A DNA stretch of 64,000 nt, from contig NC_065874.1 of NCBI RefSeq assembly GCF_933775445.1, forward strand, positions 20,716,501 to 20,780,500, in the 5' to 3' direction. Below are positions 22,292 to 36,058 of this stretch, in pieces. A program made the position numbers and the translations under genes. Position 1 is the first letter of the stretch; every line of letters starts with the position of its first letter. Origin of the DNA: Argentina anserina (lineage: Eukaryota; Streptophyta; Magnoliopsida; Rosales; Rosaceae). The notes beneath the pieces are model-generated. The model had not been told where the DNA came from, made no database searches, and saw nothing but the letters and a program-made list of their open reading frames with translations.

Positions 22292-24864
22292 GATACTCAG
22301 TTTGAAAGAAACACACTCCCACACTTGCAAAACTCTCAAATTCAATAGAAACTCGCATCAGAAAGCCTTACAGAAAGATACTCAAACGAGAAATGAAAAG
22401 ATACACAATTGGAATCGTAAAGATACGCAAACGATGTAAAGATACTCAGTTTGAAAGAAACACACTCCCACACTTGCAAAACTCTCAAATACAATAGAAA
22501 CTCGCATCAGAAGCCTTACAGAAAGATACTCAAACGAGAAATGAAAAGATACACAATTGGAATAGTAAAGATACGCAAACGATGTAAAGATACTCAGTTT
22601 GAAAGAAACACACTCCCACACTTGCAAAACTCTCAAATACAATAGAAACTCGCATCAGAAGCCTTACAGAAAGATACTCAAACGAGAAATGATAAGATAC
22701 ACAATTGGAATAGTAAAGATACGCAAACGATGTAAAGATACACAATTGGAATAGTAAAGATACGCAAACGATGTAAAGATACTCAGTTTGAAAGAAACAC
22801 ACTCCCACACTTGCAAAACTCTCAAATACAATAGAAACTCGCATCAGAAGCCTTACAGAAAGATACTCAAACGAGAAATGATAAGATACACAATTGGAAT
22901 AGTAAAGATACGCAAACGATGTAAAGATACACAATTGGAATAGTAAAGATACGCAAACGATGTAAAGATACTCAGTTTGAACGAAACACACTCCCACACT
23001 TGCAAAACTCTCAAATACAATAGAAACTCGCATCAGAAGCCTTACAGAAAGATACTCAAACGAGAAATGAAAAGATACACAATTGGAATAGTAAAGATAC
23101 GCAAACGATGTAAAGATACTCAGTTTGAAAGAAACACACTCCCACACTTGCAAAACTCTCAAATTCAATAGAAACTCGCATCAGAAAGCCTTACAGAAAG
23201 ATACTCAAACGAGAAATAAAAACATACACAATTGGAATAGTAAAGATACGCAAACGATGTAAAGATACTCAGTTTGAAAGAAACACACTCCTACACTTGC
23301 AAAACTCTCAAATACAATAGAAACTCGCATCAGAAGCCTTACAGAAAGATACTTAAACGAGAAATGAAAAGATACACAATTGGAATAGTAAAGATACACA
23401 ATTGGAATAGTAAAGATACGCAAACGATGTAAAGATACTCAGTTTGAAAGAAACACACTCCCACACTTGCAAAACTCTCAAATACAATAGAAACTCGCAT
23501 CAGAAGCCTTACAGAAAGATACTCAAACGAGAAATGATAAGATACACAATTGGAATAGTAAAGATACGCAAACGATGTAAAGATACACAATTGGAATAGT
23601 AAAGATACGCAAACGATGTAAAGATACTCAGTTTGAAAGAAACACACTCCCACACTTGCAAAACTCTCAAGTTCAATAGAAACTCGCATCAGAAAGCCTT
23701 ACAGAAAGATACTCAAACGAGAAATAAAAACATACACAATTGGAATAGTAAAGATACGCAAACGATGTAAAGATACTCAGTTTGAAAGAAACACACTCCT
23801 ACACTTGCAAAACTCTCAAATACAATAGAAACTCGCATCAGAAGCCTTACAGAAAGATACTTAAACGAGAAATGAAAAGATACACAATTGGAATAGTAAA
23901 GATACGCAAACGATGTAAAGATACACAATTGGAATAGTAAAGATACGCAAACGATGTAAAGATACTCAGTTTGAAAGAAACACACTCCCACACTTGCAAA
24001 ACTCTCAAATACAATAGAAACTCGCATCAGAAGCCTTACAGAAAGATACTCAAACGAGAAATGAAAAGATACACAATTGGAATAGTAAAGATACGCAAAC
24101 GATGTAAAGATACACAATTGGAATAGTAAAGATACGCAAACGATGTAAAGATACTCAGTTTGAAAGAAACACACTCCCACACTTACAAAACTCTCAAATT
24201 CAATAGAAACTCGCATCTGAAGCCTTACAGAAAAATACTCAAACGAGAAATGAAAAGATACACAATTGTAATAGTAAAGATACGCAAACGCTGTAAAGAT
24301 ACACAATTGGAATAGTAAAGATACGCAAACGATGTAAAGATACTCAGTTTGAACGAAACACACTCCCACACTTGCAAAACTCTGAAATACAATAGAAACT
24401 CGCATCAGAAGCCTTACAGAAAGATACTCAAACGAGAAATGATAAGATACACAATTGGAATAGTAAAGATACACAAACGATGTAAAGATACACAATTGGA
24501 ATAGTAAAGATACGCAAACGATGTAAAGATACTCAGTTTGAAAGAAACACACTCCCACACTTGCAAAACTCTCAAATACAATAGAAACTCGCATCAGAAG
24601 CCTTACAGAAAGATACTCAAACGAGAAATGAAAAGATACACAATTGGAATAGTAAAGATACGCAAACGATGTAAAGATACTCAGTTTGAAAGAAACACAC
24701 TCCCACACTTACAAAACTCTCAAATACAATAGAAACTCGCATCAGAAGCCTTACAGAAAGATACTCAAACCAGAAATGATAAGATACACAATTGGAATAG
24801 TAAAGATACGCAAACGATGTAAAGATACACAATTGGAATAGTAAAGATACGCAAACGATGTAAA
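22292..24864 (+). repeat. Mixed monomers between the cassette region and the 3.7-kb pair
   Basis: Lengths from 22292 are 149, 148, 189, 189, 148, 149, 170, 189, 149, 189, 189, 189, 189, 148 and 189. The stretch reuses pieces of the earlier families: CTCCTAC with AATAAAAAC, AAGTTC at 23623, and the cassette's first-monomer markers at 24150. It holds the first 170-bp monomer. Private variants include ACACTTACAAAAC at 24180 and 24708, CTCTGAAATAC near 24381 and AACCAGAAATG near 24769. No unique sequence is present. Confidence 0.82.
23264..23433 (+). repeat. 170-bp monomer missing one 19-bp half-box
   Basis: Two 22-bp halves are followed by a single GATACGCAAACGATGTAAA, so the first box lacks its 19-bp half (189 minus 19 = 170). 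The same structure recurs at 26971-27140 and 30532-30701. It shows that the 41-bp box can be broken at the internal GATAC boundary. Confidence 0.92.
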
Positions 24865-26970
24865 GATACTCAGTTTGAAAGAAACACACTCCCACACTTG
24901 CAAAACTCTCAAATACAATAGAAACTCGCATCAGAAGCCTTACAGAAAGATACTCAAACGAGAAATGAAAAGATACACAATTGGAATAGTAAAGATACGC
25001 AAACGATGTAAAGATACACAATTGGAATAGTAAAGATACGCAAACGATGTAAACATACTCAGTTTGAAAGAAACACACTCCCACACTTGCAAAACTCTCA
25101 AATTCAATAGAAACTCGCATCTGAAGCCTTACAGAAAGATACTCAAACGAGAAATGAAAAGATACACAATTGGAATAGTAAAGATACGCAAACGATGTAA
25201 AGATACACAATTGGAATAGTAAAGATACGCAAACGATGTAAAGATACTCAGTTTCAACGAAACACACTCCCACACTTGCAAAACTCTCAAATACAATAGA
25301 AACTCGCATCAGAAGCCTTACAGAAAGATACTCAAACGAGAAATGAAAAGATACACAATTGGAATAGTAAAGATACGCAAACGATGTAAAGATACTCAGT
25401 TTGAAAGAAACACACTCCCACACTTGCAAAACTCTCAAATTCAATAGAAACTCGCATCAGAAAGCCTTACAGAAAGATACTCAAACGAGAAATAAAAACA
25501 TACAAAATTGGAATAGTAAAGATACGCAAACGATGTAAAGATACTCAGTTTGAAAGAAACACACTCCTACACTTGCAAAACTGTCAAATACAATAGAAAC
25601 TCGCATCAGAAGCCTTACAGAAAGATACTCAAACGAGAAATGAAAAGATACACAATTGGAATAGTAAAGATACGCAAACGATGTAAAGATACTCAGTTTG
25701 AAAGAAACACACTCCCACACTTGCAAAACTCTCAAATTCAATAGAAACTCGCATCAGAAAGCCTTACAGAAAGATACTCAAACGAGAAATAAAAACATAC
25801 ACAATTGGAATAGTAAAGATACGCAAACGATGTAAAGATACTCAGTTTGAAAGAAACACACTCCTACACTTGCAAAACTCTCAAATACAATAGAAACTCG
25901 CATCAGAAGCCTTACAGAAAGATACTTAAACGAGAAATGAAAAGATACACAATTGGAATAGTAAAGATACGCAAACGATGTAAAGATACACAATTGGAAT
26001 AGTAAAGATACGCAAACGATGTAAAGATACTCAGTTTGAAAGAAACACACTCCCACACTTGCAAAACTCTCAAATACAATAGAAACTCGCATCAGAAGCC
26101 TTACAGAAAGATACTCAAACGAGAAATGAAAAGATACACAATTGGAATAGTAAAGATACGCAAACGATGTAAAGATACACAATTGGAATAGTAAAGATAC
26201 GCAAACGATGTAAAGATACTCAGTTTGAAAGAAACACACTCCCACACTTGCAAAACTCTCAAATACAATAGAAACTCGCATCAGAAGCCTTACAGAAAGA
26301 TACTCAAACGAGAAATGATAAGATACACAATTGGAATAGTAAAGATACGCAAACGATGTAAAGATACACAATTGGAATAGTAAAGATACGCAAACGATGT
26401 AAAGATACTCAGTTTGAAAGAAACACACTCCCACACTTGCAAAACTCTCAAATACAATAGAAACTCGCATCAGAAGCCTTACAGAAAGATACTCAAACGA
26501 GAAATGATAAGATACACAATTGGAATAGTAAAGATACGCAAACGATGTAAAGATACACAATTGGAATAGTAAAGATACGCAAACGATGTAAAGATACTCA
26601 GTTTGAAAGAAACACACTCCCACACTTGCAAAACTCTCAAATACAATAGAAACTCGCATCAGAAGCCTTACAGAAAGATACTCAAACGAGAAATGAAAAG
26701 ATACACAATTGGAATAGTAAAGATACGCAAACGATGTAAAGATACACAATTGGAATAGTAAAGATACGCAAACGATGTAAAGATACTCAGTTTGAAAGAA
26801 ACACACTCCCACACTTGCAAAACTCTCAAATTCAATAGAAACTCGCATCTGAAGCCTTACAGAAAAATACTCAAACGAGAAATGAAAAGATACACAATTG
26901 TAATAGTAAAGATACGCAAACGCTGTAAAGATACACAATTGGAATAGTAAAGATACGCAAACGATGTAAA

Positions 26971-27140
26971 GATACTCAGTTTGAACGAAACACACTCCCA
27001 CACTTGCAAAACTCTCAAATACAATAGAAACTCGCATCAGAAGCCTTACAGAAAGATACTTAAACGAGAAATGAAAAGATACACAATTGGAATAGTAAAG
27101 ATACACAATTGGAATAGTAAAGATACGCAAACGATGTAAA
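26971..27140 (+). repeat. 170-bp monomer missing one 19-bp half-box (second)
   Basis: Same half-box loss as at 23264. Here it follows a cassette-type monomer (26782, with TTGTAATAG and ACGCTGTAAAG) and carries GAACGAAAC and GATACTTAAACG, whereas the 23264 copy has GAAAGAAAC with CTCCTAC. The half-box deletion thus sits in two different head backgrounds. Confidence 0.9.
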
Positions 27141-27898
27141 GATACTCAGTTTGAAAGAAACACACTCCCACACTTGCAAAACTCTCAAATACAATAGAAA
27201 CTCGCATCAGAAGCCTTACAGAAAGATACTCAAACGAGAAATGATAAGATACACAATTGGAATAGTAAAGATACGCAAACGATGTAAAGATACACAATTG
27301 GATTAGTAAAGATACGCAAACGATGTAAAGATACTCAGTTTGAAAGAAACACACTCCCACACTTGCAAAACTCTCAAATTCAATAGAAACTCGCATCAGA
27401 AAGCCTTACAGAAAGATACTCAAACGAGAAATGAAAACATACAAAATTGGAATAGTAAAGATACGCAAACGATGTAAAGATACACAATTGGAATAGTAAA
27501 GATACGCAAACGATGTAAAGATACTCAGTTTGAAAGAAACACACTCCCACACTTGCAAAACTCTCAAATTCAATAGAAACTCGCATCTGAAAGCCTTACA
27601 GAAAGATAGTCAAACGAGAAATGAAAAGATACACAATTGGAATGGTAAAGATACACAAACGATGTAAAGATACACAATTGGAGTAGTAAAGATATGCAAA
27701 CGATGTAAAGATACTCAGTTTGAAAGAAACACACTCCCACACTTGCAAAACTCTCAAATACAATAGAAACTCGCATCAGAAGCCTTACAGAAAGATACTC
27801 AAACGAGAAATGATAAGATACACAATTGGAATAGTAAAGATACGCAAACGATGAAAAGATACACAATTGGAATAGTAAAGATACGCAAACGATGTAAA

Positions 27899-28574
27899 GA
27901 TTCTCATTTTGAAAGAAACACACTCCCACACTTGCAAAACTCTCAAATTCAATAGAAACTCGCATCAGAAAGCCTTACAAAAAGATACTCTAACGAGAAA
28001 TGAAAAGATATACAATTGGAATCGTAAAGATACGCAAACGATGTAAAGATACTCAGTTTGAAAGAAACACACTCCCACACTTGCAAAACTCTCAAATACA
28101 ATAGAAACTCGCATCAGAAGCCTTACAGAAAGATACTCAAACGAGAAATGAAAAGATACACAATTGGAATAGTAAACATACGCAAACGATGTAAAGATAC
28201 ACAATTGGAATAGTAAAGATACGCAAACGATGTAAAGATACTCAGTTTGAAAGAAACACACTCCCACACTTGCAAAACTCTCAAATACAATAGAAACTCG
28301 GATCAGAAGCCTTACAGAAAGATACTCAAACGAGAAATGAAAAGATACACAATTGGAATAGTAAAGATACGCAAACGATGTAAAGATACACAATTGGAAT
28401 AGTAAAGATACGCAAACGATGTAAAGATACACAGTTTGAAAGAAACACACTCCCACACTTGCAAAACTCTCAAATTCAATAGAAACTCGCATCAGAAAGC
28501 CTTACAGAAAGATACTCAAACGAGAAATGAAAAGATACACAATTGGAATCGTAAAGATACGCAAACGATGTAAA
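27899..28574 (+). repeat. 676-bp block with the TCTCATTTTG head, copy 1 of 4
   Basis: Monomers are 149+189+189+149. The head GATTCTCATTTTG is followed by ACAAAAAGATACTCTAACG, then AATAGTAAACATACG, then CTCGGATCAG, then GATACACAGTTTG. Relatives lie at 31460-32135, 33002-33677 and 35491-36207 (the last has one extra box). The order of rare variants is conserved in all four. Confidence 0.88.
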
Positions 28575-31500
28575 GATACTCAGTTTGAAAGAAACACACT
28601 CCCACACTTGCAAAACTCTCAAATACAATAGAAACTCGCATCAGAAGCCTTACAGAAAGATACTCAAACGAGAAATGAAAAGATACACAATTGGAATAGT
28701 AAAGATACGCAAACGATGTAAAGATACACAATTGGAATAGTAAAGATACGCAAACGATGTAAAGATACTCAGTTTGAAAGAAACACACTCCCACACTTGC
28801 AAAACTCTCAAATTCAATAGAAACTCGCATCTGAAGCCTTACAGAAAGATACTCAAACGAGAAATGAAAAGATACACAATTGGAATAGTAAAGATACGCA
28901 AACGATGTAAAGATACACAATTGGAATAGTAAACATACGCAAACGATGTAAAGATACTCAGTTTCAACGAAACACACTCCCACACTTGCAAAACTCTCAA
29001 ATACAATAGAAACTCGCATCAGAAGCCTTACAGAAAGATACTCAAACGAGAAATGAAAAGATACACAATTGGAATAGTAAAGATACGCAAACGATGTAAA
29101 GATACTCAGTTTGAAAGAAACACACTCCCACACTTGCAAAACTCTCAAATTCAATAGAAACTCGCATCAGAAAGCCTTACAGAAAGATACTCAAACGAGA
29201 AATAAAAACATACACAATTGGAATAGTAAAGATACGCAAACGATGTAAAGATACTCAGTTTGAAAGAAACACACTCCTACACTTGCAAAACTGTCAAATA
29301 CAATAGAAACTCGCATCAGAAGCCTTACAGAAAGATACTCAAACGAGAAATGAAAAGATACACAATTGGAATAGTAAAGATACGCAAACGATGTAAAGAT
29401 ACTCAGTTTGAAAGAAACACACTCCTACACTTGCAAAACTCTCAAATACAATAGAAACTCGCATCAGAAGCCTTACAGAAAGATACTTAAACGAGAAATG
29501 AAAAGATACACAATTGGAATAGTAAAGATACGCAAACGATGTAAAGATACACAATTGGAATAGTAAAGATACGCAAACGATGTAAAGATACTCAGTTTGA
29601 AAGAAACACACTCCCACACTTGCAAAACTCTCAAATACAATAGAAACTCGCATCAGAAGCCTTACAGAAAGATACTCAAACGAGAAATGAAAAGATACAC
29701 AATTGGAATAGTAAAGATACGCAAACGATGTAAAGATACACAATTGGAATAGTAAAGATACGCAAACGATGTAAAGATACTCAGTTTGAAAGAAACACAC
29801 TCCCACACTTGCAAAACTCTCAAATACAATAGAAACTCGCATCAGAAGCCTTACAGAAAGATACTCAAACGAGAAATGATAAGATACACAATTGGAATAG
29901 TAAAGATACGCAAACGATGTAAAGATACACAATTGGAATAGTAAAGATACGCAAACGATGTAAAGATACTCAGTTTGAAAGAAACACACTCCCACACTTG
30001 CAAAACTCTCAAATACAATAGAAACTCGCATCAGAAGCCTTACAGAAAGATACTCAAACGAGAAATGATAAGATACACAATTGGAATAGTAAAGATACGC
30101 AAACGATGTAAAGATACACAATTGGAATAGTAAAGATACGCAAACGATGTAAAGATACTCAGTTTGAAAGAAACACACTCCCACACTTGCAAAACTCTCA
30201 AATACAATAGAAACTCGCATCAGAAGCCTTACAGAAAGATACTCAAACGAGAAATGAAAAGATACACAATTGGAATAGTAAAGATACGCAAACGATGTAA
30301 AGATACACAATTGGAATAGTAAAGATACGCAAACGATGTAAAGATACTCAGTTTGAAAGAAACACACTCCCACACTTGCAAAACTCTCAAATTCAATAGA
30401 AACTCGCATCTGAAGCCTTACAGAAAAATACTCAAACGAGAAATGAAAAGATACACAATTGTAATAGTAAAGATACGCAAACGCTGTAAAGATACACAAT
30501 TGGAATAGTAAAGATACGCAAACGATGTAAAGATACTCAGTTTGAACGAAACACACTCCCACACTTGCAAAACTCTCAAATACAATAGAAACTCGCATCA
30601 GAAGCCTTACAGAAAGATACTTAAACGAGAAATGAAAAGATACACAATTGGAATAGTAAAGATACACAATTGGAATAGTAAAGATACGCAAACGATGTAA
30701 AGATACTCAGTTTGAAAGAAACACACTCCCACACTTGCAAAACTCTCAAATACAATAGAAACTCGCATCAGAAGCCTTACAGAAAGATACTCAAACGAGA
30801 AATGATAAGATACACAATTGGAATAGTAAAGATACGCAAACGATGTAAAGATACACAATTGGATTAGTAAAGATACGCAAACGATGTAAAGATACTCAGT
30901 TTGAAAGAAACACACTCCCACACTTGCAAAACTCTCAAATTCAATAGAAACTCGCATCAGAAAGCCTTACAGAAAGATACTCAAACGAGAAATGAAAACA
31001 TACAAAATTGGAATAGTAAAGATACGCAAACGATGTAAAGATACACAATTGGAATAGTAAAGATACGCAAACGATGTAAAGATACTCAGTTTGAAAGAAA
31101 CACACTCCCACACTTGCAAAACTCTCAAATTCAATAGAAACTCGCATCTGAAAGCCTTACAGAAAGATAGTCAAACGAGAAATGAAAAGATACACAATTG
31201 GAATGGTAAAGATACACAAACGATGTAAAGATACACAATTGGAATAGTAAAGATATGCAAACGATGTAAAGATACTCAGTTTGAAAGAAACACACTCCCA
31301 CACTTGCAAAACTCTCAAATACAATAGAAACTCGCATCAGAAGCCTTACAGAAAGATACTCAAACGAGAAATGATAAGATACACAATTGGAATAGTAAAG
31401 ATACGCAAACGATGAAAAGATACACAATTGGAATAGTAAAGATACGCAAACGATGTAAAGATTCTCATTTTGAAAGAAACACACTCCCACACTTGCAAAA

Positions 31501-32135
31501 CTCTCAAATTCAATAGAAACTCGCATCAGAAAGCCTTACAAAAAGATACTCTAACGAGAAATGAAAAGATACACAATTGGAATCGTAAAGATACGCAAAC
31601 GATGTAAAGATACTCAGTTTGAAAGAAACACACTCCCACACTTGCAAAACTCTCAAATACAATAGAAACTCGCATCAGAAGCCTTACAGAAAGATACTCA
31701 AACGAGAAATGAAAAGATACACAATTGGAATAATAAACATACGCAAACGATGTAAAGATACACAATTGGAATAGTAAAGATACGCAAACGATGTAAAGAT
31801 ACTCAGTTTGAAAGAAACACACTCCCACACTTGCAAAACTCTCAAATACAATAGAAACTCGGATCAGAAGCCTTACAGAAAGATACTCAAACGAGAAATG
31901 AAAAGATACACAATTGGAATAGTAAAGATACGCAAACGATGTAAAGATACACAATTGGAATAGTAAAGATACGCAAACGATGTAAAGATACACAGTTTGA
32001 AAGAAACACACTCCCACACTTGCAAAACTCTCAAATTCAATAGAAACTCGCATCAGAAAGCCTTACAGAAAGATACTCAAACGAGAAATGAAAAGATACA
32101 CAATTGGAATCGTAAAGATACGCAAACGATGTAAA
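28575..32135 (+). repeat. 3.7-kb HOR, copy 2 (3561 bp)
   Basis: This is the second copy of the preceding unit, lacking one 149-bp monomer. Small differences seen by eye: AATAATAAACATACG (near 31732) for AATAGTAAACATACG, GGAATAG for GGAGTAG near 31241, and TACACAATTGG for TATACAATTGG near 31570. Rare shared marks such as CTCGGATCAG and GATTCTCATTTTG make independent origin very unlikely. Confidence 0.9.
30532..30701 (+). repeat. 170-bp monomer missing one 19-bp half-box (third)
   Basis: This is the counterpart of 26971-27140 within copy 2 of the 3.7-kb HOR, 3561 bp downstream, with the same GAACGAAAC head. Confidence 0.9.
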
Positions 32136-33001
32136 GATACTCAGTTTGAAAGAAACACACTCCCACACTTGCAAAACTCTCAAATACAATAGAAACTCGC
32201 ATCAGAAGCCTTACAGAAAGATACTCAAACGAGAAATGAAAAAATACACAATTGGAATAGTAAAGATACGCAAACGATGTAAAGATACACAATTGGAATA
32301 GTAAAGATACGCAAACGATGTAAAGATACTCAGTTTTAAAGAAACACACTCCCACACTTGCAAAACTCTCAAATTCAATAGAAACTCGCATCTGAAAGCC
32401 TTACAGAAAGATAGTCAAACGAGAAATGAAAAGATATACAATTGGAATAGTAAAGATACGCAAACGATGTAAAGATACTCAGTTTGAAAGAAACACACTC
32501 CCACACTTGCAAAACTCTCAAATTCAATAGAAACTCGCATCCGAAACCCTTACAGAAAGATACTCAAACGAGAAATGAAAAGATACACAATTGGAATGGT
32601 AAAGATACGCAAACGATGTAAAGATACACAATTGGAATAGTAAAGATACGCAAACGATGTAAAGATACTCATTTTGAAAGAAACACACTCCCACACTTGC
32701 AAAACTCTCAAATTCAATAGAAACTCGCATCAGAAAGCCTTACAAAAAGATACTCAAACGAGAAATGAAAAGATACACAATTAGAATAGTAAAGATACGC
32801 AAACGATGTAAAGATACTCAGTTTGAAAGAAACACACTCCCACACTTGCAAAACTCTCAAATACAATAGAAACTCGCATCAGAAGCCTTACAGAAAGATA
32901 CTCAAACGAGAAATGATAAGATACACAATTGGAATAGTAAAGATACGCAAACGATGAAAAGATACACAATTGGAATAGTAAAGATACGCAAACGATGTAA
33001 A
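31460..33001 (+). repeat. 1542-bp HOR, copy 1
   Basis: It starts with the GATTCTCATTTTG block (31460) and continues with monomers at 32136, 32325, 32474, 32664 and 32813. Markers after 32136 include AATGAAAAAATAC, CAGTTTTAAAG (32325), GCATCCGAAACCC (32474) and GATACTCATTTTG (32664). The series repeats 1542 bp downstream. It overlaps the end of the 3.7-kb copy because the two HORs share the 676-bp block. Confidence 0.88.
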
Positions 33002-34543
33002 GATACTCATTTTGAAAGAAACACACTCCCACACTTGCAAAACTCTCAAATTCAATAGAAACTCGCATCAGAAAGCCTTACAAAAAGATACTCAAACGAG
33101 AAATGAAAAGATATACAATTGGAATCGTAAAGATACGCAAACGATGTAAAGATACTCAGTTTGAAAGAAACACACTCCCACACTTGCAAAACTCTCAAAT
33201 ACAATAGAAACTCGCATCAGAAGCCTTACAGAAAGATACTCAAACGAGAAATGAAAAGATACACAATTGGAATAATAAACATACGCAAACGATGTAAAGA
33301 TACACAATTGGAATAGTAAAGATACGCAAACGATGTAAAGATACTCAGTTTGAAAGAAACACACTCCCACACTTGCAAAACTCTCAAATACAATAGAAAC
33401 TCGGATCAGAAGCCTTACAGAAAGATACTCAAACGAGAAATGAAAAGATACACAATTGGAATAGTAAAGATACGCAAACGATGTAAAGATACACAATTGG
33501 AATAGTAAAGATACGCAAACGATGTAAAGATACACAGTTTGAAAGAAACACACTCCCACACTTGCAAAACTCTCAAATTCAATAGAAACTCGCATCAGAA
33601 AGCCTTACAGAAAGATACTCAAACGAGAAATGAAAAGATACACAATTGGAATCGTAAAGATACGCAAACGATGTAAAGATACTCAGTTTGAAAGAAACAC
33701 ACTCCCACACTTGCAAAACTCTCAAATACAATAGAAACTCGCATCAGAAGCCTTACAGAAAGATACTCAAACGAGAAATGAAAAAATACACAATTGGAAT
33801 AGTAAAGATACGCAAACGATGTAAAGATACACAATTGGAATAGTAAAGATACGCAAACGATGTAAAGATACTCAGTTTTAAAGAAACACACTCCCACACT
33901 TGCAAAACTCTCAAATTCAATAGAAACTCGCATCTGAAAGCCTTACAGAAAGATAGTCAAACGAGAAATGAAAAGATATACAATTAGAATAGTAAAGATA
34001 CGCAAACGATGTAAAGATACTCAGTTTGAAAGAAACACACTCCCACACTTGCAAAACTCTCAAATTCAATAGAAACTCGCATCCGAAACCCTTACAGAAA
34101 GATACTCAAACGAGAAATGAAAAGATACACAATTGGAATGGTAAAGATACGCAAACGATGTAAAGATACACAATTGGAATAGTAAAGATACGCAAACGAT
34201 GTAAAGATACTCATTTTGAAAGAAACACACTCCCACACTTGCAAAACTCTCAAATTCAATAGAAACTCGCATCAGAAAGCCTTACAAAAAGATACTCAAA
34301 CGAGAAATGAAAAGATACACAATTAGAATAGTAAAGATACGCAAACGATGTAAAGATACTCAGTTTGAAAGAAACACACTCCCACACTTGCAAAACTCTC
34401 AAATACAATAGAAACTCGCATCAGAAGCCTTACAGAAAGATACTCAAACGAGAAATGAAAAGATACACAATTGGAATAGTAAAGATACGCAAACGATGTA
34501 AAGATACACAATTGGAATAGTAAAGATACGCAAACGATGTAAA
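33002..34543 (+). repeat. 1542-bp HOR, copy 2
   Basis: The same order recurs with starts 33002, 33151, 33340, 33529, 33678, 33867, 34016, 34206 and 34355. The first head reads GATACTCATTTTG rather than GATTCTCATTTTG. Similarity weakens at 34355, where a standard 189-bp monomer stands; the counterpart of 32813 follows at 34544 as CAGTTTAAAAG with ACTCTAAAATAC. Confidence 0.85.
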
Positions 34544-36058
34544 GATACTCAGTTTAAAAGAAACACACTCCCACACTTGCAAAACTCTAAAATACAATAG
34601 AAACTCGCATCAGAAGCCTTACAGAAAGATACTCAAACGAGAAATGATAAGATACACAATTGGAATAGTAAAGATACGCAAACGATGAAAAGATACACAA
34701 TTGGAATAGTAAGGATACGCAAACGATGTAAAGATACTCATTTTGAAAGAAACACACTCCCACACTTGCAAAACTCTCAAATTCAATAGAAACTCGCATC
34801 AGAAAGCCTTACAGAAAGATACTCAAACGAGAAATGAAAAGATACAAAATTGGAATCGTAAAGATACGCAAACGATGTAAAGATACTCAGTTTGAAAGAA
34901 ACACACTCCCACACTTGCAAAACTCTCAAATACAATAGAAACTCGCATCAGAAGCCTTACAGAAAGATACTCAAACGAGAAATGAAAAAATACACAATTG
35001 GAATAGTAAAGATACGCAAACGATGTAAAGATACACAATTGGCATAGTAAAGATACGCAAACGATGTAAAGATACACAATTGGAATAGTAAAGATACACA
35101 CACGATGTAAAGATACTCAGTTTGAAAGAAACACACTCCCACACTTGCAAAACTCTCAAATTCAATAGAAACTCGCATCCGAAAGCATTACAGAAAGGTA
35201 CTCAAACGAGAAATGAAAAGATACACAATTGGAATGGTAAAGATACGCAAACGATGTAAAAATACACAATTGGAATAGTAAAGATACGCAAACGATGTAA
35301 AGATACTCAGTTTGAAAGAAACACACTCCCACACTTGCAAAACTCTCAAATACAATAGAAACTCGCATCAGAAGCCTTACAGAAAGATACTCAAACGAGA
35401 AATGATAAGATACACAATTGGAATAGTAAAGATACGCAAACGATGAAAAGATACACAATTGGAATAGTAAAGATACGCAAACGATGTAAAGATTCTCATT
35501 TTGAAAGAAACACACTCCCACACTTGCAAAACTCTCAAATTCAATAGAATCTCGCATCAGAAAGCCTTACAAAAAGATACTCTAACGAGAAATGAAAAGA
35601 TACACAATTGGAATCGTAAAGATACGCAAACGATGTAAAGATACTCAGTTTGAAAGAAACACACTCCCACACTTGCAAAACTCTCAAATACAATAGAAAC
35701 TCGCATCAGAAGCCTTACAGAAAGATACTCAAACGAGGAATGAAAAGATACACAATTGGAATAGTAAACATACGCAAACGATGTAAAGATACACAATTGG
35801 AATAGTAAAGATACGCAAACGATGTAAAGATACTCAGTTTGAAAGAAACACACTCCCACACTTGCAAAACTCTCAAATACAATAGAAACTCGGATCAGAA
35901 GCCTTACAGAAAGATACTCAAACGAGAAATGAAAAGATACACAATTGGAATAGTAAAGATACGCAAACGATGTAAAGATACACAATTGGAATAGTAAAGA
36001 TACGCAAACGATGTAAAGATACACAATTGGAATAGTAAAGATACGCAAACGATGTAAA
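34544..36058 (+). repeat. Transitional block with variant-rich monomers
   Basis: Starts are 34544, 34733, 34882 (230 bp, three boxes), 35112, 35302, 35491, 35640 and 35829 (230 bp). Private variants are frequent: AATAGTAAGGATACG (34711), GGCATAG (35041), GATACACACACG (35095), GCATCCGAAAGCATTAC with AAAGGTACTC (35178-35200), GAATCTCGCATC (35548) and AACGAGGAATG (35737). 35491-36207 is the fourth copy of the TCTCATTTTG block with an added box. Confidence 0.82.

Larger units (their letters stand above)
24865..28574 (+). repeat. 3.7-kb HOR, copy 1 (3710 bp)
   Basis: Starts at 24865, 25054, 25243, 25391, 25540, 25688, 25837 and onward match those from 28575 at an offset of 3710 bp up to 25688, and of 3561 bp from 25837. 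The difference is one 149-bp monomer (25688-25836) present only here. Shared markers include CAGTTTCAACG (25243), AAAACTGTCAAATAC, the 170-bp monomer at 26971, GATTAGTAAAG, GATAGTCAAACG, GATTCTCATTTTG (27899) and CTCGGATCAG. Confidence 0.9.
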
